Positions 22,088 to 28,722 of a stretch of DNA of 31,154 nt are shown here, in pieces; position 1 is the stretch's first letter; each line of letters starts with the position of its first letter. Under the pieces are notes generated by a model that ran no database searches, was not told where the DNA came from, and was given only the letters and a program-made list of their open reading frames with translations. The position numbers and the translations under genes are program-made. The stretch is taken from contig CAZXFL010000022.1 of assembly GCA_964640385.1 (NCBI GenBank), forward strand, positions 1-31,154, in the 5' to 3' direction. The stretch is from JBBDIK01 sp964640385. GTDB taxonomy: Bacteria; Actinomycetota; UBA4738; JBBDHU01.

Positions 22088-22764
22088 ACGCCGGCCGGTT
22101 CGAAGGACGCCTGCGGGAGCAGGGGTTCGCGGCGATCGCCGGGGTTGACGAAGCGGGTCGCGGCGCGTGGGCGGGACCGATGCTCGCAGCCGCGGTCATC
22201 CTCCCGGTCGACTTCGACGTCGAGGGCCTCGACGATTCCAAGGTTCTGACCAGGCTGCAGCGGGAGGCATGCCTCGTGCGGATCGAGCAGGAGGCCGTGG
22301 CCATCGCGGTCTGCCGCGCGACCGCGCAGCGGATCGACCGGCGCGGGCTGCACCGCTCGAACGTTGCGCTCCTGCGGGAAGCCGTCCGGCGGCTGGCGGT
22401 CGTCCCCGACTACGTACTGTGCGATGGATGGCCGATCGAGATCGAGGTCCCGCATCTGTCTATCAAGAAAGGCGACTCGGTCGCTGCCTCGGTGGCGGCC
22501 GCCTCCATCGTTGCGAAGGTGACTCGCGACCGGATGATGGTGCGGTACCACCGGCGATTCCCCGGGTTCGGGTTCGATCGGAACAAGGGCTACGGCACCG
22601 CCGAGCATCGCGAGGCGCTGGCACGGCTCGGTCCGACGCCGATCCATCGCCACTCGTTCAGCAGCGTCGGGCAGCCCGAGCTGTGGGATCCGGCGGTGGA
22701 GGGCCCAGCCAGCGCCGAGGTCGTCGCCGCCGCCGACCCCCCGGCTACGATGGGGGGGTCATGA
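22078..22764 (+). CDS. rnhB: Ribonuclease HII
   Basis: RNase HII removes ribonucleotides and RNA from RNA-DNA hybrids. The 228-residue protein has the catalytic motif GVDEAGRGAWAGP, DDSKVLT, the third acidic residue in YVLCDGWPI, KKGDSVAASVAAASIVAKVTRD and FGFDRNKGYGTAEH. An open frame extends far upstream inside lepB, but homology starts near the ATG at 22078 (MAVDAGRFEGRL), which follows GGTGGGG. The C-terminal 25 or so residues are a low-complexity tail. It overlaps the DUF2469 gene by 4 bases (ATGA). Confidence 0.95.
   Translation: MAVDAGRFEGRLREQGFAAIAGVDEAGRGAWAGPMLAAAVILPVDFDVEGLDDSKVLTRLQREACLVRIEQEAVAIAVCRATAQRIDRRGLHRSNVALLREAVRRLAVVPDYVLCDGWPIEIEVPHLSIKKGDSVAASVAAASIVAKVTRDRMMVRYHRRFPGFGFDRNKGYGTAEHREALARLGPTPIHRHSFSSVGQPELWDPAVEGPASAEVVAAADPPATMGGS
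22746..22751 (+). promoter_or_regulatory. Candidate -10 of the DUF2469 gene
   Basis: TACGAT ends 9 bases before the ATG at 22761, inside the rnhB 3' end. The ATGA overlap means coupling may be used as well. Confidence 0.3.
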
Positions 22765-23099
22765 GCGACGAGGACGTGGAGAACTACGAAGCCGACCTGG
22801 AGATGGCGCTGTACCGGGAGTACCGGGACGTGCTGCCCATGTTCACCTACGTCGTCGAGACCGAGCGGCGCTTCTATCTGGCCAACCAAGTGGACGTAGA
22901 CCGTGATGAGCACGGCTGGTTCACGGTGGAGCTGACCGACGCGTGGGTTTGGGACGTCTACCGCCCCTCGCGTTTCGTGCAGAAGGTCAAGGTCATGACC
23001 CGGCGCGACGTGAACATCGAGGAACTTGCGCGTAAGGACGCGCTGGAGGGATTTGATCCCCCCGCGGGTCCGGATGGGTCCGGCGCGCCCACCGGGTGA
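22761..23099 (+). CDS. DUF2469 protein
   Basis: This 112-residue protein belongs to the actinobacterial DUF2469 family (mycobacterial Rv2901c type). MSDEDVENYEADLEMALYREYRDV, FTYVVETERRFYLANQV, DAWVWDVYRPSRFVQKVKV and RRDVNIEEL match the family closely (quoted as separate blocks). The function is unknown. The gene is always near rnhB and yraN, as here. The start codon overlaps the rnhB stop. Its presence is a good taxonomic pointer to Actinomycetota. Confidence 0.93.
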   Translation: MSDEDVENYEADLEMALYREYRDVLPMFTYVVETERRFYLANQVDVDRDEHGWFTVELTDAWVWDVYRPSRFVQKVKVMTRRDVNIEELARKDALEGFDPPAGPDGSGAPTG

Positions 23100-23115
23100 T
23101 GTCAGAGGGCGTCGC

Positions 23116-23121
23116 TAAGGT
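23116..23121 (+). promoter_or_regulatory. Leaderless-type -10 of yraN
   Basis: TAAGGT ends 6 bases before the ATG at 23128. No Shine-Dalgarno is present in the 28 bases after the DUF2469 stop. Confidence 0.4.
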
Positions 23122-23127
23122 GGCGCC

Positions 23128-23487
23128 ATGTCTGAACGGAGCCTTCAACTCGGCCGCGCCGGTGAGGACGCCGCGCTGGACACCTACCGCGCTCATGGAT
23201 ACTCGCTGATCGCGCGCAACTGGCGCTGCGAGGCCGGCGAGATCGACCTGATCGTCCGCCGCGGCGGGACTTTGGTCGTGTGCGAGGTCAAGACGCGCCG
23301 CGGTCAGGCGCTCGGCGGCGGGTACGAAGCCGTCACGCGGTCCAAGCAGCAGCGGCTCCGGCGCCTGGCCGCGGCGTTCCTTTCCGAGCATCGCGATCAC
23401 CGCGGATCCCCGGTCCGGTTCGACGTGGCGAGCGTATCTCTTCGAGGTCAGCGATTGGTCGTGCGGGTCTTCGAAGACGCGTTCTGA
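23128..23487 (+). CDS. YraN/UPF0102 family nuclease-like protein
   Basis: The 119-residue protein has a restriction-endonuclease-like fold: LGRAGEDAALDTYRAHGY, then NWRCEAGEIDLIVRRGG and VVCEVKTRRG, which hold the D...ExK catalytic pattern. YraN family proteins are linked to DNA processing and usually sit near rnhB or comM, but the biochemical activity is not established. The length is normal. It is 81 bases before comM, which has its own promoter-like sequence. Confidence 0.9.
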   Translation: MSERSLQLGRAGEDAALDTYRAHGYSLIARNWRCEAGEIDLIVRRGGTLVVCEVKTRRGQALGGGYEAVTRSKQQRLRRLAAAFLSEHRDHRGSPVRFDVASVSLRGQRLVVRVFEDAF

Positions 23488-23532
23488 CGGGCGCCGGATC
23501 CGTCTGGTGTGCCGTAGGCCTCGCAGAAGAGC

Positions 23533-23542
23533 GACAAATGTC
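23533..23542. repeat. Short inverted repeat upstream of comM
   Basis: GACA-aa-TGTC lies 12 bases before the comM -10, where a -35 would be. It could be an operator half, but it is short enough to be chance. Confidence 0.2.
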
Positions 23543-23554
23543 AGAGCCGGTGCG

Positions 23555-23560
23555 TAGCGT
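23555..23560 (+). promoter_or_regulatory. Leaderless-type -10 of comM
   Basis: TAGCGT ends 8 bases before the ATG at 23569 with no ribosome binding site. The same hexamer serves the M23 gene at 28119. Confidence 0.45.
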
Positions 23561-23568
23561 TCGTCGGC

Positions 23569-25104
23569 ATGTACGGACGCGTTATCGGCGTCACGCTAGT
23601 CGGAATCCAAGGCCATCCCGTCGTGGTCGAGGCCTCCGTCGGCCGCGGACTCCCGGCGCTCTGCCTGACGGGCCTGCCGGGGGCATCCGTCCAAGACGCG
23701 CGCGAGCGCGTCCGCCCGGCGGTCGAGAGCGCCGGGCTCGAGTGGCCGCTCCGCCGGGTCGTCGTGAACCTGTCACCGGTGGACCTGCGCAAGGACGGGC
23801 CGGGACTGGATCTTCCGATCGCGCTGTCGGTCCTGGCCGCGTCGGGGGCGTTCCCGAAGCAGGAGCTCGATCGATTCGCGTTCGCGGGTGAGCTGTCCCT
23901 GAAGGGGACGCTGATGCCGACGCCCGGCATCCTGGCCGTGGCCCTGTCGGTGTGGCACGCCGGCTTGCGCGGCGTGGTCGTCCCACGCGCCAACGCGCCG
24001 GAAGCCGCCCTGGTTGAGGGACTGGAGGTGGTTGGGGCCGAGACGCTGGCCGAGGTGGTCGGGTTCCTGCGCGGGACCTCCGAGCCGGATCCCGTAGTGG
24101 CCGCCGACACGGGCGGCGACGAGCTGCCGGCGGGCGCAGATCTGGCCGAGGTGCGGGGACAGGCCCAGGCGCGCAGAGCCCTCGAGGTCGCCGCGGCGGG
24201 CGGCCACAACGTGCTGATGGTCGGTTCGCCCGGCGCCGGCAAGACGATGCTCGCGCGGCGGCTCCCTACGATCCTGCCGTCACTCTCCCGCGAAGAGGCG
24301 CTCGAGGTCACGCAGATGCATTCGGTGGCCGGCGTCCTCGACGCGCCCGCCTTGGTGAGAGCCCGGCCGTTCCGAGCCCCGCATCACACCGTTTCTCCTG
24401 CCGGGTTGCTCGGCGGCGGCTCGGGGCTCCCGCGGCCCGGCGAGGTCTCGCTCGCCCATAACGGCGTGCTGTTCCTCGATGAGGTCGCGGAGTTCAGGCG
24501 CGACGCACTGGAGGGCTTACGCCAGCCGCTCGAGGACGGGCGGGTGGTGGTGACCCGCGTGTCGGGCGCGGTGGCGTTCCCGGCGCGGTTCACGCTGGTG
24601 GCCGCGGCGAACCCATGTCCCTGCGGTTTCGAGGGCGATCCCCGGCGACCATGCCGCTGCCTTCCGTCGAGGGCGCAGGCCTACCGGCAAAAGCTCTCCG
24701 GTCCACTGGTCGACCGCATCGACATCCGGCTGACCGTTCCGCGCCTCTCACCATCCGAGCTCCTCGGCGAAGCCGACGGCGAACCCTCATCCACCGTGCG
24801 GGCCAGGGTCGAGCGGAGTCGCGAACGCCAACGCCGGCGCTACGCGGGGACCAGCGTCACCTGCAACGCGCGTCTGCCCGGTCCACGAGCCCGCCGCGAG
24901 GCGCGTCTGGATGCGGCGGCCGAGGATCTGCTGACGCGGGCGGTGGAGCGGTACGAACTCACGGGCCGCGGGTTCGACCGGGTCCTGAAGGTGTCACGGA
25001 CCATCGCCGACCTGGACGCTGCGGAGGCGGTGGGGGCGGCGCATCTGGCCGAAGCGCTGTCCTACCGGCCGGCGCCCGACGCGGAGCTGGTCCGTGTCGG
25101 CTGA
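23569..25104 (+). CDS. comM: YifB/ComM family Mg-chelatase-like AAA+ ATPase
   Basis: In Vibrio, ComM is a hexameric helicase that drives branch migration during integration of transforming DNA. The 511-residue protein has the N-terminal Lon-protease-like domain (VIGVTLVGIQGHPVVVEASV and GLPGASVQDARERVRPA), then Walker A GSPGAGKTMLARRL near residue 220, APHHTVSPAGLLGGG, Walker B VLFLDEVAEF, a Cys cluster NPCPCGFEGD...CRC and the C-terminal domain. It overlaps dprA by 11 bases. comM-dprA pairing is widespread, also in bacteria not known to be competent, so it does not prove natural transformation. Confidence 0.94.
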   Translation: MYGRVIGVTLVGIQGHPVVVEASVGRGLPALCLTGLPGASVQDARERVRPAVESAGLEWPLRRVVVNLSPVDLRKDGPGLDLPIALSVLAASGAFPKQELDRFAFAGELSLKGTLMPTPGILAVALSVWHAGLRGVVVPRANAPEAALVEGLEVVGAETLAEVVGFLRGTSEPDPVVAADTGGDELPAGADLAEVRGQAQARRALEVAAAGGHNVLMVGSPGAGKTMLARRLPTILPSLSREEALEVTQMHSVAGVLDAPALVRARPFRAPHHTVSPAGLLGGGSGLPRPGEVSLAHNGVLFLDEVAEFRRDALEGLRQPLEDGRVVVTRVSGAVAFPARFTLVAAANPCPCGFEGDPRRPCRCLPSRAQAYRQKLSGPLVDRIDIRLTVPRLSPSELLGEADGEPSSTVRARVERSRERQRRRYAGTSVTCNARLPGPRARREARLDAAAEDLLTRAVERYELTGRGFDRVLKVSRTIADLDAAEAVGAAHLAEALSYRPAPDAELVRVG

Positions 25105-26206
25105 AACGGGCGGGTTCTCCTGGCCGCGTGGCTTCGCCGACGGACCCGCGAACCGAGACGCGCTGCTTCTGCTCACCGGGATGCGAGGACTCACACCGCG
25201 CGCGGTAGTCGAGCTGGCGGATCGTTTCGGGACCGCGCAACGATGTCTGTCCGCCGTCGTGTCCCGTCACCGAGGCAGCGATGCGGACCGGCAGTACGCG
25301 GCGGAGACCGACCCGCTCCAGGTCCGCGCGCAGCTGGAGGCGTGTCGCGCGCGGATGGTGGTTCCGGGATCGGCGGAGTATCCGCCGGGGATGCTCGCGC
25401 TTCCGGATCCACCGGCGGCGCTGTTCGTCCGAGGTCGGCCGCTCCAGGAACTGCTTCCCGGGGTGGCGATCATCGGCTCGCGGTCCGGTTCCGCCCTCGG
25501 GCGCGATGTCGCGCGAGCGCTCGGCCGGGGCCTAGCCTCCGTCGGGGTCACGGTCGTGAGCGGCGCGGCGCGGGGCATCGATGGCGTGTCGCACGAGGGG
25601 GCGCTCCTGGCGGAGGGGGGAGCGACCGTCGCGGTCCTCGGTTCGGGGATCGACGTCGCGTATCCGCAGCGCAATGCCGGACTCCTCGCGCGCATCGAGG
25701 CGGCGGGGGCGATCGTGAGCGAGTACCCGCCGGGTGTCCCTGCGGAGCCTCATCGGTTCCCGGCGCGCAATCGGCTGATCGCCGCCTCCGCGCTGGCGTT
25801 GGTGATCGTCGAGGGCGCGGCCGGCAGCGGAACGCTGATCACGTGCGACCATGCGCTCGGTCTCGGGCGGCCGGTGTACGCGCTGCCGGGTCCAGTGAAC
25901 AGTCCGCTGTCGGAGGTTCCCCTCAAGTTGATCCGGGACGGCGCCACGATGATCCGCGGCACCGACGACCTCTTGCTCGACCTCGGTCTGGCCGGCGACG
26001 GGTCGGACGGCCAACTCGCGATCGCCGGACTCACGTCCGTCGAAGAGGCGGTCCTCGGGCAGCTCGCCGGTCCGACGCTGGCCGAGCACGTCGCTCGCGA
26101 GCTGCAGCTCACGGTTGCGGACGTCGTTCCCGTCCTCATGCAGCTGGAGCTCCGGGGGGTCGTTCGTTCTGTCGGCGGACGATACGAGCGGTGCCTGCCC
26201 GGGTGA
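25094..26206 (+). CDS. dprA: DNA-processing protein DprA
   Basis: DprA protects incoming single-stranded DNA and loads RecA. The 370-residue protein has an N-terminal helical region (LTGMRGLTPRAVVELADRFG), the Rossmann-like domain with VAIIGSRSGSALGRD near residue 125, VSGAARGIDGVSHEGAL, VAVLGSGIDVAYPQRN, FPARNRLIAASA and EGAAGSGTLITCDHALGLGR, and a C-terminal winged-helix segment (TLAEHVARELQLT). The GTG start overlaps comM. After the stop there are 87 bases to xerC. Confidence 0.95.
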   Translation: MSAETGGFSWPRGFADGPANRDALLLLTGMRGLTPRAVVELADRFGTAQRCLSAVVSRHRGSDADRQYAAETDPLQVRAQLEACRARMVVPGSAEYPPGMLALPDPPAALFVRGRPLQELLPGVAIIGSRSGSALGRDVARALGRGLASVGVTVVSGAARGIDGVSHEGALLAEGGATVAVLGSGIDVAYPQRNAGLLARIEAAGAIVSEYPPGVPAEPHRFPARNRLIAASALALVIVEGAAGSGTLITCDHALGLGRPVYALPGPVNSPLSEVPLKLIRDGATMIRGTDDLLLDLGLAGDGSDGQLAIAGLTSVEEAVLGQLAGPTLAEHVARELQLTVADVVPVLMQLELRGVVRSVGGRYERCLPG

Positions 26207-26293
26207 CGCGTCCGCACGCCGCATCCGTGCCTTGGCGGGTTCCGCGTGGGAGCTGTGGTACAAGGGTGAGAGGCCCCCCGACGGAAGGCTCCC

Positions 26294-27223
26294 GTGACGT
26301 CCGAACGTCCCCAGGGCGAGCTGATCGACGCGTTCGTCTCGCATCTGGATCTCGAGCGCCACCTCTCGATCCACACTATCGAGGCGTATCGTCGCGATCT
26401 GACGGCGCTGGAGGCGTTCGCAGAGCGGCAGGGTTCGTCGCTCACCGAGCTGGAGTATCCGATGCTTCGCCGGTTCGTCGCGCAGCGGTCGACGCTGGGG
26501 TACGCGCGGTCATCGATCGCGCGCCAGGTCGCGTCGGTCCGGACGTTCTACCGGTGGGCGACCTTGCGCGGACATGCGAGCCATGATCCGTCCGAACGAC
26601 TGGGCCACCCGAAGGCAGGCTCCCGGCTCCCGACCGTGTTGCGCCCCGACGAAGCTGCGGCGCTCGTCGAAGCCCCGCCCGAGGTCAGCGACCCGGTGCC
26701 GACCGAACCCGAGGCGGTCGCGCTCCGGGACCGCGCCGTCCTCGAACTGCTCTACGGATCGGGGCTGCGCGTCGGCGAGGTCGCCGGGCTGACGGTCGAA
26801 GGGATCGACCTGCAGCGCGCCAGGGTCCGGGTGCGCGGCAAGGGGGACAAGGTCCGCGAGGTGCCGCTGTCCGACCCGGCCGTCGGCGCGCTGGCCGACT
26901 ACCTGCGGCATTCCCGTCCCTTCGTCGACAAGAAGGATCCGGATACGGAGGCCTTGTTCTTCAACCGGAAGGGCAAGCCGGTCTCGACGCGCGATCTGCG
27001 GGCGATGCTGGAGCACTACCGCAGCGTCGCGCTGCCCGACCGGCACGTCAGTCCGCACACACTCCGGCATTCGTTCGCGACCCACCTCCTGGAGGGTGGG
27101 GCCGACATCCGGGCGGTGCAGGAGCTGCTCGGCCATTCGAGTCTGGCCACCACGCAGCGGTACACTCACGTTTCACGGTCTCGGCTGTTCGAGGCCTACA
27201 AGCGGAGTCACCCGAGAGCCTGA
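26294..27223 (+). CDS. xerC: Tyrosine recombinase XerC
   Basis: XerC with XerD resolves chromosome dimers at dif. The 309-residue protein has the N-terminal SAM-like core-binding domain (DAFVSHLDLERHLSIHTIEAY, quoted here as DLERHLS and TIEAYRRDL) and the catalytic domain with Arg in GSGLRVGEVAGL, Lys in GKGDKVREVPL, HTLRHSFATHLLEGGAD (His and Arg), LGHSSLATTQRYTHV with the nucleophile Tyr. All catalytic residues are present. The GTG start at 26294 has GGAAGG 5 bases upstream. It overlaps the sigma factor gene by one base (TGATG). XerC rather than a phage integrase is inferred from the context and length. Confidence 0.92.
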   Translation: MTSERPQGELIDAFVSHLDLERHLSIHTIEAYRRDLTALEAFAERQGSSLTELEYPMLRRFVAQRSTLGYARSSIARQVASVRTFYRWATLRGHASHDPSERLGHPKAGSRLPTVLRPDEAAALVEAPPEVSDPVPTEPEAVALRDRAVLELLYGSGLRVGEVAGLTVEGIDLQRARVRVRGKGDKVREVPLSDPAVGALADYLRHSRPFVDKKDPDTEALFFNRKGKPVSTRDLRAMLEHYRSVALPDRHVSPHTLRHSFATHLLEGGADIRAVQELLGHSSLATTQRYTHVSRSRLFEAYKRSHPRA

Positions 27224-28077
27224 TGCCGGAGACGACCAAGAAGAAGAAGCCCGGGCCGGTGCGCAAACCGGCGGCCGCCGACGTCTCCGATGACGAGGCC
27301 GCCGCGGAGGGGCTGCCGCAAGAGCTCATCGACCTGTGGGACGCCTTCAAGGAGCAGGCCGACCCCCAGGCTCGCGAGCAGCTGATCCTGCACTACGCGC
27401 CGCTGGTCAAGTACGTCGCCAGCCGTGTCGCTACCGGCTTGCCGAACACGATCGAGCAGGGCGACCTCGCCTCCTACGGGATGTTCGGGCTCATCGATGC
27501 CCTCGAGAAGTTCGACATGGAGCGCCAGATCAAGTTCGAGACCTACGCGATCCCGCGCATCAAGGGCGCGATCCTGGACGAGTTGCGCGCGATGGACTGG
27601 GTGCCGCGCTCGGTTCGGTTCAAGGCTCGGGAGGTCGAGAAGGCCTACGCCGAGATCGAGGGGAGGGAGAAGCGCGCGCCGACCGAACATGAGGTGGCGG
27701 CCAAGCTCGGGGTCAGCCTCGGCGAACTGCACGAGGTCATCAACCAGATCTCGTTCGTGTCGGTGATGGCGCTGGACGAGGCGCTGTCCGTCGGGACGGA
27801 CCGTGGCGAGCAGGTGTCGCTGATCGACACGCTCGCGGATTCGGCGCAGCCCGACCCCGCGATGGGGGTCGAGGACGAGGAGACGCGCGGGATGCTCGCT
27901 GGCGCGATCAACGACCTCTCCGAACGCGAGAAGGTCGTGCTGACGCTGTACTACTTCGAGGGCCTCACGTTGGCCGAGATCGGCGAGATCCTCGGTGTCA
28001 CCGAATCGCGGGTCTGTCAGATCCACACGAAGGCGGTCGGCCAGTTGCGCGTGCATCTCCGCGACACCGACGGATAG
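27223..28077 (+). CDS. whiG: RNA polymerase sigma factor, WhiG/FliA family
   Basis: The 284-residue sigma factor of the sigma-28 group has a Lys-rich N-terminal extension (KKKKPGPVRKP) and region 2 with NTIEQGDLASYGMFGLIDALEKFD and FETYAIPRIKGAILDELRAMDWVPRSVR (quoted as blocks). Region 3 follows, then region 4 with LSEREKVVLTLYYFEGLTLAEIGEILGVTESRVCQIH as its helix-turn-helix. In Streptomyces WhiG commits aerial hyphae to sporulation; in motile bacteria the same family drives flagellar genes. Neither system is visible here. Location between dprA/xerC and an M23 gene matches the actinobacterial whiG locus. No anti-sigma factor gene is adjacent. Confidence 0.93.
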   Translation: MPETTKKKKPGPVRKPAAADVSDDEAAAEGLPQELIDLWDAFKEQADPQAREQLILHYAPLVKYVASRVATGLPNTIEQGDLASYGMFGLIDALEKFDMERQIKFETYAIPRIKGAILDELRAMDWVPRSVRFKAREVEKAYAEIEGREKRAPTEHEVAAKLGVSLGELHEVINQISFVSVMALDEALSVGTDRGEQVSLIDTLADSAQPDPAMGVEDEETRGMLAGAINDLSEREKVVLTLYYFEGLTLAEIGEILGVTESRVCQIHTKAVGQLRVHLRDTDG

Positions 28078-28081
28078 CGCG

Positions 28082-28097
28082 TGTGACATAGATCACT
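28082..28097 (+). promoter_or_regulatory. CRP/GlxR-type operator upstream of the M23 gene
   Basis: TGTGACATAGATCACT matches the CRP-family pattern TGTGA-N6-TCACA in 9 of 10 fixed positions and has the central TA of the actinobacterial GlxR/Cmr version. Its centre (between 28089 and 28090) is 41.5 bases before a transcript starting at the M23 ATG, the class II activator position. Confidence 0.6.
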
Positions 28098-28118
28098 GCG
28101 CTCGCGGCGAACGCGGGC

Positions 28119-28124
28119 TAGCGT
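28119..28124 (+). promoter_or_regulatory. Leaderless-type -10 of the M23 gene
   Basis: TAGCGT ends 6 bases before the ATG at 28131. The place of a -35 (about 28096-28101) reads ctgcgc, a poor match, which fits an activator-dependent promoter. Confidence 0.5.
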
Positions 28125-28130
28125 TACCGC

Positions 28131-28652
28131 ATGGTTCGCCGCGTACCCGCCACCCGTTCCGGCGTCGTCTCTGTCGCCATCCTGCTGATGCTGATCGGGG
28201 GCACGGGTCCGGCGCACGCCGAGCCGGCGTTCGGCACGTACCGGTGGCCGGTGCGAGGTCCGGTGATCCATGCGTTCGAGCCACCCGCGTCGCCGTACGG
28301 CTCCGGCCACCGCGGAATCGACATCGCGGCCGCCGAAGGCACACCCATCCTCGCGCCGGCCCCCGGTGTCGTCGCGTTCGCCGGCAGGATCGGCTCGTCG
28401 CTGTACGTGTCTGTCGATCATGCCGACGGGGTGCGCACGACGTTCTCCTGGCTCGCGTCGGTGGCCGTCCGTAAGGGTGACCGGGTGGCGGCGGGCGATG
28501 CGTTGGGGACCAGCGGGGAAGGACATGCAGGAGCTGCGGTCCCGCATCTGCACTTGGGCGCCCGGTTCGGGGGCGACTACATCGATCCGGTGCCGCTCTT
28601 CGAGCCGCTCGACCTGGTCGGGCTGATCCACCTCGCGCCGCTGGAGGGCTGA
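28131..28652 (+). CDS. Secreted M23 (LytM-type) peptidase-fold protein
   Basis: The 173-residue protein has a signal peptide with the cleavage site AHA|EP after residue 30, then a compact LytM domain. Zinc ligands are visible in SGHRGIDIAA (HxxxD) and PHLHLGAR (HxH). The catalytic His of lysostaphin-type enzymes, usually in a Y.HL motif on the middle strand, is replaced: the matching place reads TFSWLASV. It may be a weak hydrolase or a peptidoglycan-binding or regulatory protein. As I recall, related actinobacterial proteins near rpsB also vary at this point. The upstream CRP-like site and leaderless promoter suggest regulation separate from whiG. Confidence 0.88.
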   Translation: MVRRVPATRSGVVSVAILLMLIGGTGPAHAEPAFGTYRWPVRGPVIHAFEPPASPYGSGHRGIDIAAAEGTPILAPAPGVVAFAGRIGSSLYVSVDHADGVRTTFSWLASVAVRKGDRVAAGDALGTSGEGHAGAAVPHLHLGARFGGDYIDPVPLFEPLDLVGLIHLAPLEG

Positions 28653-28676
28653 CGGCGGGGCTCGCTGCCGGCTCGG

Positions 28677-28682
28677 TACCAT
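28677..28682 (+). promoter_or_regulatory. Candidate -10 of the PQQ-propeller gene
   Basis: TACCAT gives a predicted start near 28690 and a roughly 33-base leader holding GAAAGGA (28706-28712), so this gene appears to use a conventional ribosome binding site. Confidence 0.4.
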
Positions 28683-28722
28683 AGGGCGCCCGTACACCCC
28701 GAACCGAAAGGATCCGACACCA

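Noticed and set aside
23582..23589. GCCGATAA on the minus strand as a second WhiG promoter
   Set aside because: There is no TAAA-like box at 14-16 bases upstream, and it lies inside the comM start codons.
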